Source of the DNA: Akkermansia muciniphila | Lineage (GTDB): Bacteria; Verrucomicrobiota; Verrucomicrobiia; Verrucomicrobiales; Akkermansiaceae | Assembly: GCF_030848305.1 (NCBI RefSeq) | Contig: NZ_CP114598.1 | Location: 1,736,001 to 1,800,000, forward strand | Length of the DNA stretch: 64,000 nucleotides | Reading direction: 5' to 3' | Shown here: positions 8,696-18,098 of the stretch, piece after piece | How the letters are laid out: each line of letters starts with the position of its first letter | Position numbering within the stretch: position 1 is the first letter of the stretch | The notes under the pieces: generated by a model | What the model was told of the DNA's origin: nothing | The model's input: only the letters and a program-made list of their open reading frames with translations | Database searches by the model: none | Translations under genes and position numbers: made by a program

Positions 8696-10128
8696 ACTGT
8701 TCCTTTCCTTTTGCCGATGATCCCGTGAGTGCGAACCAGGACAACAACCGAGAACTTCGCGAAAACCGCCGCAGGCGCAGCCGTTTTATTCTGCCCGCGC
8801 CGCGACATCTGGCCGCTGTGGCGGTAGGGGCTCTCCTTGCCGCCGTGCTGGTGCATTACCTGGGGTTTATCATTCTGAGCTGGTTTGACCTGGGCATTCA
8901 TGTGCACAAAGCCCCCGCTGTCCAGGAGGACAGAAAGCCTCTGCCTGAAAAAATAGTTCTGAAGGCGGACGACCGTCCCGCTCCGGATGTGGCGGAAGCC
9001 GTTGAAAAACCGGATATCGAGCAACTTGAGGAGATTCCCCCGGAATTGCCGGATTTAGAGGATATGCTTCCGGAACAGGTGGTGATTGCTCCGGGGGAAA
9101 CCAGCTTTTCCGCGGATCCGGTGAGCCCTTCCCCCCCGGAATCCCTGGCTCCGAAAATGCCGCAGGTGGACATGAAAGCCGTCGCGAAGGGGTTGCCCGA
9201 ACCTTCCCCGCCTGAGATGCTGAAAGCTTCCGCCAGTCCGGTTACAATCAAGACGGTGGAACCGGACATGGTGAATCCGGATGAATGGTATAACAATAAG
9301 CTCAAAGGGGCGGGCGGGCAGGATGATTCCCATTTGCCGGATGGGAGCAAATCTCTTTCCCAGCTCATGGCCCAGTCCTCCTTGGGCAAGGACAGCGGGT
9401 ACAGCAGGCTGGGAGCGGATCTTCTTTTTGAGTACAACAAGGCGGTGATGAAAAATTCCGCCCGGCTGAGCATGCTTCAGCTTGCGGGGCTGATGATGAA
9501 AAATCCGGATACGATTTTCATTGTGGAAGGTCATACGGACAGCTTTGGTTCCGAGGAATATAATGCCGTGCTTTCCCTGATGCGCGCTAATGCCGTCCGC
9601 CAATGGCTGAAGGATAACGGCATAGCCCTGACGCGCCCGAATGGTGAATGCAGGTTGTACATACGCGCTTGCGGCGCTTCCCGTCCCGTCGTATCCATCA
9701 GGGGGGACCGGGATGCCCAGGCCGCCAACCGGAGGGTGGAAATCCACATGCGCAAGCCGGGAGAGGAAATACCCGCCGGGAGCCTGCCCCTCACGCATGC
9801 GGTGGATATGAACACCCCTGTCGCCCGCCAGGTGCGGGCCGGCGCGGGTTCCCGCGCCGGAATCCCCGCTTCCCCGGCGGAAAGGAAAGCGCCTCCCGCC
9901 GTGCGGCCATCTCCTGCAGCTCCGGAACGCCGGGAAAATCCTGTGCCGCGGCAGGAAATAATTCCTGAGGCGGAACCCATTCCGGAAACGATTCCTTCGG
10001 CAGAGCCTGTGGAAGAACGCATCCCTTCGGCAGAGCCGGTAGAGGATGATATCCCGCTGGCCGAACCCGTCGTGCGTGCGGGGAGCCGCGGCTTAGTGAA
10101 GGGAGGGGCCGGACGGAGATGGATTTGA
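8692..10128 (+). CDS. OmpA-family (OmpA/MotB C-terminal domain) protein
   Basis: 478 residues. One membrane segment (about residues 38-62) follows a basic N-terminus (ENRRRRSRF). Residues ~65-235 are acidic and proline-rich, probably disordered. An OmpA-like peptidoglycan-binding domain occupies ~240-360 (FIVEGHTDSFGSEEYN, then RRVEIHMR). The C-terminal ~100 residues are Pro/Glu-rich with near-tandem units of the form IPSAEPVE. The likely job is bridging the inner membrane to the cell wall. Start and stop overlap both neighbours (ATGA with 7583-8695; 10 bases with 10119-10994), so the three genes form one tightly coupled module. Confidence 0.8.
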   Translation: MNCSFPFADDPVSANQDNNRELRENRRRRSRFILPAPRHLAAVAVGALLAAVLVHYLGFIILSWFDLGIHVHKAPAVQEDRKPLPEKIVLKADDRPAPDVAEAVEKPDIEQLEEIPPELPDLEDMLPEQVVIAPGETSFSADPVSPSPPESLAPKMPQVDMKAVAKGLPEPSPPEMLKASASPVTIKTVEPDMVNPDEWYNNKLKGAGGQDDSHLPDGSKSLSQLMAQSSLGKDSGYSRLGADLLFEYNKAVMKNSARLSMLQLAGLMMKNPDTIFIVEGHTDSFGSEEYNAVLSLMRANAVRQWLKDNGIALTRPNGECRLYIRACGASRPVVSIRGDRDAQAANRRVEIHMRKPGEEIPAGSLPLTHAVDMNTPVARQVRAGAGSRAGIPASPAERKAPPAVRPSPAAPERRENPVPRQEIIPEAEPIPETIPSAEPVEERIPSAEPVEDDIPLAEPVVRAGSRGLVKGGAGRRWI

Positions 10129-10994
10129 TGCGTTTTCTGCCGGTCCGGGCGCTGCCGAAACCCGGACGGCTCCGGTATCTTTTCTCCTTTGATTTTGACG
10201 ATACTCTGTTCACTCCTGGCGGCCCTGCGGAAGAAAGGAGCATTTTTTTCAGAACCATGCGCGTGCTCCGCGCGCAGTACGGCGTACTCTGGGGTGTTAA
10301 TACGGGGCGCGACCCTGTTTATCTGAGAGAAGGTCTGGCGGATATGTTCCGGGATAATGCGGAAGCGTTTGCTCCGGATTTTACGGTGACGATGGAACGG
10401 AATGTGCACCTGGCGGATGCGGAAGGCAGGCTGATGCCCGGTGTTATGTGGAATGATGCCTGCGCAGTTGCTCATGACGACTTGTTCACCCGTTACGGCG
10501 GCGTCCTGGAATCATTGATGAACCAGCTGGAAGGCCGGTTTTCCGGGCTGGGACTCCGCAGGCAGGACAATGACGCCTTTTCCCTGGTGGTGAATGATGC
10601 CTGCGGCCTGGATGAAGTTTCCTGCGTTATTCAGAATGCGGTTGGTCCGTATAAGGAAATTGTCACGCAAAGGGCAGGCCCCTACCTGCGTTTCAGCCAT
10701 CGTGATTACAATAAGGGAACATCCCTTTCCTTTGTTGCCTCCCGGTTCGGCGTTCCGTCCGCCCATATCGCCATTTTCGGCGACGGGCACAATGATCTGG
10801 ACGCCATGCGGCACTTGCCGGAGGCATTCCGGTGCTGCCCTTCCAATGCGGCGCAGGAAGTGAAGGATATGGTTGCCCGCGGCCATGGGTACATTAGCCC
10901 GGAACCGCGCACCCGGGGCGTTCTGGACGGACTGGCGCATGGTGTGTTTCCCTATTTCGGGATGAAGGCGGTGGTTCCGCGGGAGGATATTTGA
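10119..10994 (+). CDS. HAD-IIB-like hydrolase
   Basis: 291 residues. Motif I FSFDFDDTLFTPGG near residue 22, motif II WGVNTGRDP and motif IV AIFGDGHNDLDAM with a C2-type cap in between match the Cof/sucrose-phosphatase branch of HAD phosphatases. A Lys for motif III is in RDYNKGTSLSFVA. Substrate unknown; a sugar or polyol phosphate is a family-based guess. Its start lies inside the end of the OmpA-like gene, a linkage that is not an obvious functional pairing. It is followed by 116 bases before the M60-like peptidase. Confidence 0.85.
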   Translation: MDLMRFLPVRALPKPGRLRYLFSFDFDDTLFTPGGPAEERSIFFRTMRVLRAQYGVLWGVNTGRDPVYLREGLADMFRDNAEAFAPDFTVTMERNVHLADAEGRLMPGVMWNDACAVAHDDLFTRYGGVLESLMNQLEGRFSGLGLRRQDNDAFSLVVNDACGLDEVSCVIQNAVGPYKEIVTQRAGPYLRFSHRDYNKGTSLSFVASRFGVPSAHIAIFGDGHNDLDAMRHLPEAFRCCPSNAAQEVKDMVARGHGYISPEPRTRGVLDGLAHGVFPYFGMKAVVPREDI

Positions 10995-11110
10995 AAACCG
11001 GCTTTCAACATGTTTCTTTCATCAGGGCGCTCCCGGAAGAGGAAGAATCGTATTGACAGGGAATGCCTGCAATGCGGAAATGAGAAAGATTCGTTTCCAC
11101 TCCCGATTGC

Positions 11111-13054
11111 ATGAACACTCCATCTTTTTCCCGTAGCATTTCCAGAGGTTCCGCCGTAGGCTGGTTTTTAGTGGTGCTGCTGGTTTGCGGCGCCGGCGCC
11201 GGATATTATCTTTACCAGGATAACCTGGCAAAAAGAAAAGCAGCCCAGGAATTGACCGCTGAGCGTAAATTAAAGGAGAAGAAGGCCAGGGAAGCCGCGG
11301 AAAAACAGCGGATAAAACGGGAACGGGAAATCAGGGAGAGGAAGGAAAAGGAACGGCTGGCGGCCCAGAAGGCTTATGGGGAAGCGCAGGAAGAGAAAGC
11401 GCGGCAGGCTGCGGAAGCGGCCCGGAAACATCAGGAGCAGGCCGAACGCGAAGAACGGGAAAAAAAGAGGAGGGAGGAGCTGGAACGGCGCGAACGTGAG
11501 GAAGAGGCCCGCAGACAGGAGGAAGATATTCCTGCGGAGGAAGAGCCGGAACCGGAAGGACGTTTTCCTCAACCCGTGAAAAACCGGATGCCGGATGTTT
11601 CCGTTTATTCGATTCCTTGCAGGGATGAAATCCAGGCGGAGAAAGATAAGCCGCTGGAAACATGGTCCTGGGACAAGGCGGAGAAAATGGAGGGAATGGA
11701 GGAATTTCCCACGGGTTCCTCTCCGTGGGAAAAAGGGAAAGACGCCGGGCGCATGCAGGCGCTTCTGGAAAAATGCAGGGAATGGAAGGACGCCAAGCTT
11801 GCCTCGCTGAAGGCGTGCCCGGCGGCGAAGGATTTTCCCGGCGTCCCGGAGGATGGAGCCCAGACGGTCAGGAGGACGGTGGAGATAGATTCCAATATTG
11901 GGGGCTGGCATAGTACGGGGCTGTATGCGCCGCCCGGGGCGGAAATTTCGTGTTCCCTGTCCGGCGCTCCCAAAGACGGTTCGATCAGCGTCCGCATAGG
12001 ATGCCATACGGACAGCCTTCATAAGCTGGATGAATGGAAAAGAGTGCCGGAAATAACCATGCAGGTTTCGGCTGGCCGGGGGCGCGTGAAAATGGTGAAT
12101 CCGATGGGCGGCCTTGTTTATGTGAATGTAGGCCAGCGTCCCAGACGGGGGAAGGTCTTCAAGGTCCAGATTTCCGGAGCCGTGCCGTCACCCCTGTTCG
12201 TAATGGGGAAGACCACTCCGGAACAATGGGCCGAACAACTGGAAAATACCAAGGCTCCGTGGGGGGAAATACGCATGCCCCGGCTTATTGTCACGATGCC
12301 CGTGGAACAGCTGAAACAGTGTCCGGAGGTTCAGAAGACGGCGGAGTTTCTGCAAAAAAACATGGCTCTTCAGGACTGGATTATGGGCTGGGATACCAAG
12401 CCGGACCGTCTGCATCATCCGATGCGTTTTGTCGTGGACAGGCAGATATCCGCCGGGGCCGGGCATTCCGGTTATCCCGCCATGGCTACGAAGGACTGGA
12501 CGAATTCCATCGCCGCCGGTTCCATCATCCATTCCGGAAGCTGGGGCTTGTGGCATGAACTGGGGCATAACCATCAATCCCCTCCCTTCACGATGGAAGG
12601 CCAGACGGAGGTATCCGTCAACATATTCTCCATGGTGTGTGAAGTGATGGGGACTGGAAAAGACTTTGAATCCTGCTGGGGCGGCGGCATGGGGCCGTAC
12701 GGCATGAGCGCGGAAATGAAAAAATATTTTTCTGGCACCCAGACTTACAATGAGGCGCCCAACAAGGTGCAGCTCTTCTTCTGGGTGGAGCTGATGTACC
12801 ATCTGGGATTTGACGCCTTCCGCCAGGTGGCTCTTCAATTCCATGACAAGCCGTACGACAACGGTGAGCTGAGCGATGAAAAGAAATGGGAATGGGTCAT
12901 GAACGCTTTTTCCAGGGTCACGGGAAAGAACATGGGGCCTTTCTTTAAGGTGTGGCGTACGCCGGTTTCCGAACGCGCCGCAGGCAGGATGAAAGACCTT
13001 CCCGTCTGGCTGCCTTCCAGGGATTATCCGGCCTGTTATACCGCAGAGGAATAA
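11111..13054 (+). CDS. M60-like (enhancin/mucin-active) zinc metallopeptidase with membrane anchor and charged helical stalk
   Basis: 647 residues. The catalytic motif is HELGHNHQ (His482, Glu483, His486) with a third ligand probably Glu500 in TEVSVNIFS, the gluzincin HExxH-x(8-28)-E pattern of peptidase M60-like domains, a family that includes mucin-cleaving enzymes. Upstream is a beta-rich region with WHSTGLYAPPG and MGGLVYVNVG, usual for this family. The N-terminus is a hydrophobic segment (about residues 16-36) without an obvious cleavage site. It is followed by ~105 residues of Glu/Lys/Arg/Ala-rich sequence (~40-150), predicted as one long charged helix or coiled coil. The design suggests an anchored enzyme held away from the membrane (inference). 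Own transcription unit; no promoter called. Confidence 0.85.
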   Translation: MNTPSFSRSISRGSAVGWFLVVLLVCGAGAGYYLYQDNLAKRKAAQELTAERKLKEKKAREAAEKQRIKREREIRERKEKERLAAQKAYGEAQEEKARQAAEAARKHQEQAEREEREKKRREELERREREEEARRQEEDIPAEEEPEPEGRFPQPVKNRMPDVSVYSIPCRDEIQAEKDKPLETWSWDKAEKMEGMEEFPTGSSPWEKGKDAGRMQALLEKCREWKDAKLASLKACPAAKDFPGVPEDGAQTVRRTVEIDSNIGGWHSTGLYAPPGAEISCSLSGAPKDGSISVRIGCHTDSLHKLDEWKRVPEITMQVSAGRGRVKMVNPMGGLVYVNVGQRPRRGKVFKVQISGAVPSPLFVMGKTTPEQWAEQLENTKAPWGEIRMPRLIVTMPVEQLKQCPEVQKTAEFLQKNMALQDWIMGWDTKPDRLHHPMRFVVDRQISAGAGHSGYPAMATKDWTNSIAAGSIIHSGSWGLWHELGHNHQSPPFTMEGQTEVSVNIFSMVCEVMGTGKDFESCWGGGMGPYGMSAEMKKYFSGTQTYNEAPNKVQLFFWVELMYHLGFDAFRQVALQFHDKPYDNGELSDEKKWEWVMNAFSRVTGKNMGPFFKVWRTPVSERAAGRMKDLPVWLPSRDYPACYTAEE

Positions 13055-13118
13055 GAAGATCCCGGAACAGGGACGTTGCCGCACTCGTTTCTGGACGGTT
13101 CCGCCGGCTGGGGCTAGG

Positions 13119-14381
13119 ATGGCGGAGCTGATGAGATGGCTGAATGATTGGCTGGGCTTCTTCAAGCCCCTTCAGGTGCGGAACCTGCAAATATTCTGGT
13201 CGGGGCAGGCCTCCGCCTTGATTGGAATGTGGTTGCAGGTGACGGCCATGGGCATTCTTGTGTATGATATTTCCGGCGGCTCCGCCACGGCAGTGGGGCT
13301 GTTGGCAGCTTTGAACGCCCTCCCTTTCTTTCTGGGCGGCATGCTGCTGGCCGGGCTGGGGGACCGTTTTGACCGGAGAAAACTTCTCATAGCCGTGCAG
13401 TGTGTCCAGTGGCTGGTGGCGGCAGCCCTGTTTTTGTTGACTGTGCTGGATATGCTTCAGTTGTGGCACCTGTACGCCGCCGGGCTGGTGATGGGCGTCA
13501 ATCAGACGGTGGGTTTTCCCACGCAGCAGGCTTTTGTGGGCGACCTGATACCGCGCCGGCAATTACAGGAGGCCGTGGGCATGTATTCTCTGGTGTTTAA
13601 TACGTGCCGGGCCATAGGGCCGGCGCTTGCCGGCTACATCATTGCGGAATGGGGCGCCGGAACCGCCTTTGGCGGCAACGTGGCGGCAAGTCTTCCGCTG
13701 GTTGGCTGCCTGGTTGCCTTAAAGGGACGCGTAGCGGATACCTCCGCTCCCAGAAAGCAGCGCGGCGCAGGAAGGAAAGCATCCGGCCTCAAGGCGGTGC
13801 TTGCCACGCGCAGCCTGCTCTTTATCATGATCAGCGCTCTGATTCAGAATATCTGCGGGCAATCCCTCTATCAGATTGTTCCGGCATTGATGCATGGAAA
13901 TCCCAGGCATACCGGCCTCATTCTGGGAGCGGTCGGAGCCGGGGCCATGGCGAGCATCCTCTTTGTCCTGCCGTTTGCTCGCAAAAGCGACAGGGTGGGG
14001 GCCAAACTTTCCTCAGGTACCCTGTGGATGGGATGCGCGCTGTGCGTGGCCGGCGTCATCCCGGTGGTGGAAGTGCAGGCCCTCTGTTTCTTTTTTGCCG
14101 GGCTGGCCACTTCTTCCCTCTTCGTTACTTCTTCATCTGCCGTGCAGCTTTTGTCTCCCCCGGAACGCAAGTCGGCTATTCTGGGGTTGTTCAGCATCGT
14201 CACCATCGGAGTGCAGCCGCTGGCGGCCATGGGCTGGGGGGCTGTGGTGGATGCCTGGGGTGTCCAGACGACGATTGTCCTGGCGGGTGGGCTGGAAGCC
14301 TTGTTTTCCATTTGGATGTTGAGCGTTCCATTTTGGCGCCATTTCAAATTTTCTCCGGATGATTGTCCGGAGGCGACATAA
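13119..14381 (+). CDS. MFS transporter (MFS_3/enterobactin-exporter-like)
   Basis: 420 residues with about twelve hydrophobic segments. The amphipathic N-terminus (FFKPLQVRNLQIFWSGQ), the loop GLGDRFDRRKLL (MFS loop 2-3 signature) and SLVFNTCRAIGPALAGYII match the MFS_3 group that includes siderophore and macrolide exporters. The substrate is unknown. It starts 64 bases after the M60-like gene and may be read through from it. The next gene converges from the other strand; no clear terminator lies between them. Confidence 0.85.
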   Translation: MAELMRWLNDWLGFFKPLQVRNLQIFWSGQASALIGMWLQVTAMGILVYDISGGSATAVGLLAALNALPFFLGGMLLAGLGDRFDRRKLLIAVQCVQWLVAAALFLLTVLDMLQLWHLYAAGLVMGVNQTVGFPTQQAFVGDLIPRRQLQEAVGMYSLVFNTCRAIGPALAGYIIAEWGAGTAFGGNVAASLPLVGCLVALKGRVADTSAPRKQRGAGRKASGLKAVLATRSLLFIMISALIQNICGQSLYQIVPALMHGNPRHTGLILGAVGAGAMASILFVLPFARKSDRVGAKLSSGTLWMGCALCVAGVIPVVEVQALCFFFAGLATSSLFVTSSSAVQLLSPPERKSAILGLFSIVTIGVQPLAAMGWGAVVDAWGVQTTIVLAGGLEALFSIWMLSVPFWRHFKFSPDDCPEAT

Positions 14382-14534
14382 CGCCTTTTCTCCATTTGCG
14401 GCAGGGGAGGAAAAACGCTGGTCCGCATTCTGCGGGGAAAGGGGGCGCATGGGAGGCTTTTTCCCGTGGAAATTCCGGAATGCGGCCGGATGAGGGAAGA
14501 GGAAGCAGGTTACAGAAACGTCAGGCGCCGGTTG

Positions 14535-16172
14535 TTAGCTGTCCGTTTTTGCTTCGTGTTCGGAATAGCTGATGCCCAGCATGCAGATATCGTCGGCTTG
14601 ATTGGTGCAGCCGGTGAATTTGGCTACGCAGGTAAGGGCCTGATGAACGAAATCCTTGGTGCTGTGAGGGGAGGAATTGTTGAAATAGTCAATCAGCCTT
14701 TCTACGCCCATTTCTTCCCCATCCTGGTTGGCGGCTTCTGTCAGACCGTCCGTGTACATCAGGATGCGGGACCCCGCCAGAAGCGAAAACTGGGCATTAT
14801 GGTATGTGGCGTCATCCAGCAGTCCCAGGGCGATTCCTCTGGGCAACGGCATTTTGCGGGCGACCCCGTCCGGACCCAGAATGATGGGATGCGGATGACC
14901 GGCTGTGGAGGCTGTCATGACCCCGGTTTCCAGATCCAGGTAAATATAAACGGCGGAGGCGAACATGGTGGTGTTCGCCCGTTGCAGGATTTTGGCGAGC
15001 TGGTGGTTGAGGGAAGTAAGGAAAGCCGCCGGATTATCCGCCAGATGGGACAACTGTTCCATCAGGCCGCGGAGCATGGAGGCGATCAGGGCGGCGCGGA
15101 TGCCGTGGCCCATCACGTCGCAAACGATGGCGCCAACGCCGGAATTGCCTACGGGAAAAGCATCGAACCAGTCCCCTGCAACCCCTTCCGAAGGAGTGAA
15201 AATATGGTGAAAATCCGCATGGCGGGTCAGGCCGTGTTCCGTATGGGAGCGGGAGGGAATCTCGTAGGGAAGCAGGGCGAACTGGATTTCCCTGGCCAAA
15301 TCTATCTCCTTTTCCAGAGTTCTGTTGCGTTCCTCCAGAATGCGGGCCGTTTCCGTGGCCTTGATTTCTGTCTTCACCAGTTTGGTGACATCGCTGGAAA
15401 TACCCACAATTCCCTTTAGCTCTCCGTTGCGTCCATACCACGGAAACTTGCTGTTCTGGCTCCAGGAATCATCCTTGTGCAGCCATGTTTCATGATGAAG
15501 GCGGGCGCGGATGGGGCGTCCGGTAACCATGATGTCTATTTCCTCCTTGCGGGAAATATCGGACATCGTCTGGTCAAAAAAATAATCGTCCGTTCGTCCG
15601 GTCAGGTCTGCCGGCGTCGGTACGCCCAGCTTATTGGCTGTGGCGGTATTCGCCAGGACGAAACGTGATTCCCGGTTCTTGAAATAGATGCTGTCGGGAA
15701 TGTGTTCAATCAGGGTATGAAACAGGTCCCTGTCCTCCGCAGCGCGCAGTTCCGCCGTTTTCCGCCGGGTTATATTAACCCATACGCCCACCAGCATAAC
15801 GGGCCGGCGCTGCTTGTCCCTGCGGGCGAGGCCGTTGACGCGAACCCAGCTCCAGCTTTTGGAGTTCAGCTTCTTCATCCGGATTTCAATGCGCATGGGC
15901 ACATGAGTGTGGCCATCCAGGTAACGGCGCACCTCCTGGGAAAAAAAGGCCTGGTCTTCCTCATGTATGGTAAGCTCCGGCTGGGTGAAAATATTGGGAG
16001 CTTTCTCCTTGCGGCTGGCCCCCATCATGGTCAGGCAGCGGTCCGTGTAATGGATGACGCCCGTTTTAATATTCCAGATGTAGAATCCTTCTTCCGCCGC
16101 CGCCAGGGCCATCTTGATTTTGTCCCAGGTAAAAACTCTCTGGGCGGAATGTCTGTTGCGTGAGGACGGCAT
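14535..16172 (-). CDS. PAS-PAS-PP2C (SpoIIE/RsbU-type) serine phosphatase
   Basis: 545 residues, no membrane segments. Two PAS domains (about 15-140 and 145-265; WVRVNGLARRDK and WYGRNGELKGIVGISSDVT mark their C-terminal strands) lead into a coiled linker ending in EIDLAREIQFALLP. Then comes a SpoIIE-type PP2C domain (~320-535) with GVAGDWFDAF, IVCDVMGHGIRAAL and LMYTDGLTEA carrying the metal-binding Asp residues. Such enzymes dephosphorylate anti-sigma-factor antagonists in response to a signal sensed by PAS. It lies 105 bases downstream of a sigma factor on the same strand, so a joint regulatory role is plausible. No antagonist (STAS) or anti-sigma kinase gene is seen in the window. Confidence 0.9.
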   Translation of the reverse strand: MPSSRNRHSAQRVFTWDKIKMALAAAEEGFYIWNIKTGVIHYTDRCLTMMGASRKEKAPNIFTQPELTIHEEDQAFFSQEVRRYLDGHTHVPMRIEIRMKKLNSKSWSWVRVNGLARRDKQRRPVMLVGVWVNITRRKTAELRAAEDRDLFHTLIEHIPDSIYFKNRESRFVLANTATANKLGVPTPADLTGRTDDYFFDQTMSDISRKEEIDIMVTGRPIRARLHHETWLHKDDSWSQNSKFPWYGRNGELKGIVGISSDVTKLVKTEIKATETARILEERNRTLEKEIDLAREIQFALLPYEIPSRSHTEHGLTRHADFHHIFTPSEGVAGDWFDAFPVGNSGVGAIVCDVMGHGIRAALIASMLRGLMEQLSHLADNPAAFLTSLNHQLAKILQRANTTMFASAVYIYLDLETGVMTASTAGHPHPIILGPDGVARKMPLPRGIALGLLDDATYHNAQFSLLAGSRILMYTDGLTEAANQDGEEMGVERLIDYFNNSSPHSTKDFVHQALTCVAKFTGCTNQADDICMLGISYSEHEAKTDS

Positions 16173-16277
16173 TTCAGTTGCCGTTAATCTAACGACAAAA
16201 CCGCTGTCTTGGCAAGAGGCAAAATAAAGGAATCCTTTCTGAAAGGAGGGCTGGCCGGCAGGTTTTGAGATGAACTC

Positions 16278-16964
16278 CTATTTTTCTTTTTCCTTTTCCT
16301 GGGATTGAAGAAATTGCAGTTCTTTCTTCAAAGCGCTTCCTACGCGGTGCTTTGCCAGATAAACCTGGGCAATCGTGACTCCGAGCTGCCGGCGGACCTT
16401 GGCCGCGTCCCACTCCCGCAGGACATAATAGTCAAAAATCTGGAACTGCTTGGGCGACACTTTTGCCTTGACGCGTTCCAGAGCCGCCTGAAGAAGGTTA
16501 TTCTGCCATTCCCGTTCCCATACCTGGTCAAAATTATTCTTCCCTTCATCCGGGATTTTGTCAATGGGGTGTTCCAACGTGCCCGGGGCATCCGGATTCA
16601 TCAGCATGGCCGTGTCCTTTTTCCTTTTGCGGAACTGGTCGTTGATGCGCCAGCGGGTCATGTTCCAGAGCCAGAGTTTGAAGGAGCCCTGTTCCGGTTT
16701 GTAAATATTTTTCCTACTTTGCTTGGCGATGGAAAGAATGGTTTCCTGTACCACGTCCCAGGCCTCGTCTTCCCTCAATCCGGCCTTGAGGGCGACGGAA
16801 TAGATAAGGCGCCAATACGTCCGGTAAAATTCATCCCAGGTGCGCTGGTCTTCCCAGTTTTCCAAACGCGCGATCAGGCTTTTCCTGGTATGTTCCGCGT
16901 ATTGGGAAAGTGTCTGCTCGTCAGGCTGGGATTCGTTATGGGGTTGCAATGGGGACACATTCAT
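16278..16964 (-). CDS. ECF-type RNA polymerase sigma factor
   Basis: 228 residues. Region 2 is at ~40-120 (FYRTYWRLIYSVALKAGL, DVVQETILSIAKQ, LWLWNMTRWRINDQFRKR) and region 4 at ~155-215 (LERVKAKVSPKQFQIFDYYV, QLGVTIAQVYLAKHRVGSAL with the helix-turn-helix). The linker is short, as in ECF sigmas. The C-terminus is a Lys/Glu tail. Verrucomicrobia and Planctomycetes carry many such divergent ECF-like factors. It is followed on the same strand by the PAS-PP2C phosphatase, which might control it through a partner-switch (inference). The next gene on the right (17088) is divergent. Confidence 0.88.
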   Translation of the reverse strand: MNVSPLQPHNESQPDEQTLSQYAEHTRKSLIARLENWEDQRTWDEFYRTYWRLIYSVALKAGLREDEAWDVVQETILSIAKQSRKNIYKPEQGSFKLWLWNMTRWRINDQFRKRKKDTAMLMNPDAPGTLEHPIDKIPDEGKNNFDQVWEREWQNNLLQAALERVKAKVSPKQFQIFDYYVLREWDAAKVRRQLGVTIAQVYLAKHRVGSALKKELQFLQSQEKEKEK

Positions 16965-17087
16965 GGTTTATCATGAACTACGGATGGAAGTGAAGCGAAA
17001 GCCGAGTAATAGGCCGGAAAATTCTGTACGGTCCGGCTTGTTCATTCACTACGTCCGCCATGGAGAAAATCTTTCAGGGAAACGGAC

Positions 17088-18098
17088 ATGATCAGGAAAA
17101 CGTCAAAACGCAGGGGAACCTCCGTCATCGCGGCCCTGGTTGCGTTGTGCGCGGTGGTGGGGTACGGTTTGACGGAGTGGGCTCCGCTGGATAATGAACC
17201 GCAGGCGGTTCCCGCCCGCCAGAGGGAAGGGCGGCAGACGGTTCGGGAGAAGGTGGAAATCCCCGACAAGGGGGAGCCCGTTCGTCTGCTGACTATGAAC
17301 GCCGGCAACTACTTTGTTCCTGAAGACCCCAGGAGAAGCAATTTTCAGGTAAAATACAAACCTGTGGAAGCCCGTGAAGCCGTGGCGGAGCTGGTTCATC
17401 AATCGGGGGCGGAAATCGTGGGGCTGTGTGAAATGGGCGGGGAGGCTGCCGTTCGTGACTTGCAAATGCGGCTGAAGAGAAAGGGCGTTCATTTGCCGTA
17501 CAAAGTTCTTGTCATGCGGGATGGGGAAGACCGTGGTTTGGCTCTTCTTTCCAAATACCGCATCGCGGATAACCGTTCCGTAGCGGACATGCCTGTATCC
17601 GGAGAGACGAAACGGAAAAAGACGATGCTGCGGGGCATTCTGGACGCCACGGTCAGCATGCCGGACGGACGGCTGTTCCGCCTGGTGGGCATTCATTTGA
17701 AATCGCGCCTCAGCCGTGACGGTTCCGCTGAGGACACGCGGAGAAGGGAAGCCTACGCCCTGCGGGACTACCTGAATGAAGCTCTTGCCTCTCAGGACGG
17801 CATGCCTCTGCTTCTGTACGGAGATTTTAATGACGGCCCGTCAGACAGCGCCGTGCAGGTCATCCAGGGACCGGTTAAAACGGAATACCGCCTGAACCGT
17901 TTGAAGCCCAGGGATTCCCGCGGGGAGACCTGGACCATTTACTATGAAGACGGAGATACCTACCATTCTTTCGACCATCTTTTCCTGAATAATACTCTGA
18001 AGAAGCGCCTCGGCCGCAAGCCCCCCATGGGCATTCTTGACTCTCCCTCCTCCTTCCAGGCCAGCGACCACCGCGGCGTGTGGGTGGAATTGAGGTAG
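17088..18098 (+). CDS. Secreted or anchored endonuclease/exonuclease/phosphatase-fold protein
   Basis: 336 residues with an N-terminal hydrophobic segment (about 12-31). The EEP fold is shown by LLTMNAGNYF, the metal-binding Glu in IVGLCEMGGE, VGIHLKSR, GDFNDGPSD and the final SDHRGVW His. All main catalytic positions are present. EEP enzymes cleave phosphodiesters (nucleases, sphingomyelinases, inositol phosphatases); an exported location favours an extracellular or periplasmic substrate, but which one cannot be told. It starts 123 bases from the divergent sigma factor. Confidence 0.85.
   Translation: MIRKTSKRRGTSVIAALVALCAVVGYGLTEWAPLDNEPQAVPARQREGRQTVREKVEIPDKGEPVRLLTMNAGNYFVPEDPRRSNFQVKYKPVEAREAVAELVHQSGAEIVGLCEMGGEAAVRDLQMRLKRKGVHLPYKVLVMRDGEDRGLALLSKYRIADNRSVADMPVSGETKRKKTMLRGILDATVSMPDGRLFRLVGIHLKSRLSRDGSAEDTRRREAYALRDYLNEALASQDGMPLLLYGDFNDGPSDSAVQVIQGPVKTEYRLNRLKPRDSRGETWTIYYEDGDTYHSFDHLFLNNTLKKRLGRKPPMGILDSPSSFQASDHRGVWVELR

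Noticed and set aside
16195-16277. TCCTTT-CTG-AAAGGA hairpin between sigma factor and phosphatase genes
   Set aside because: Short stem without a T-run on the minus strand; not a convincing terminator.
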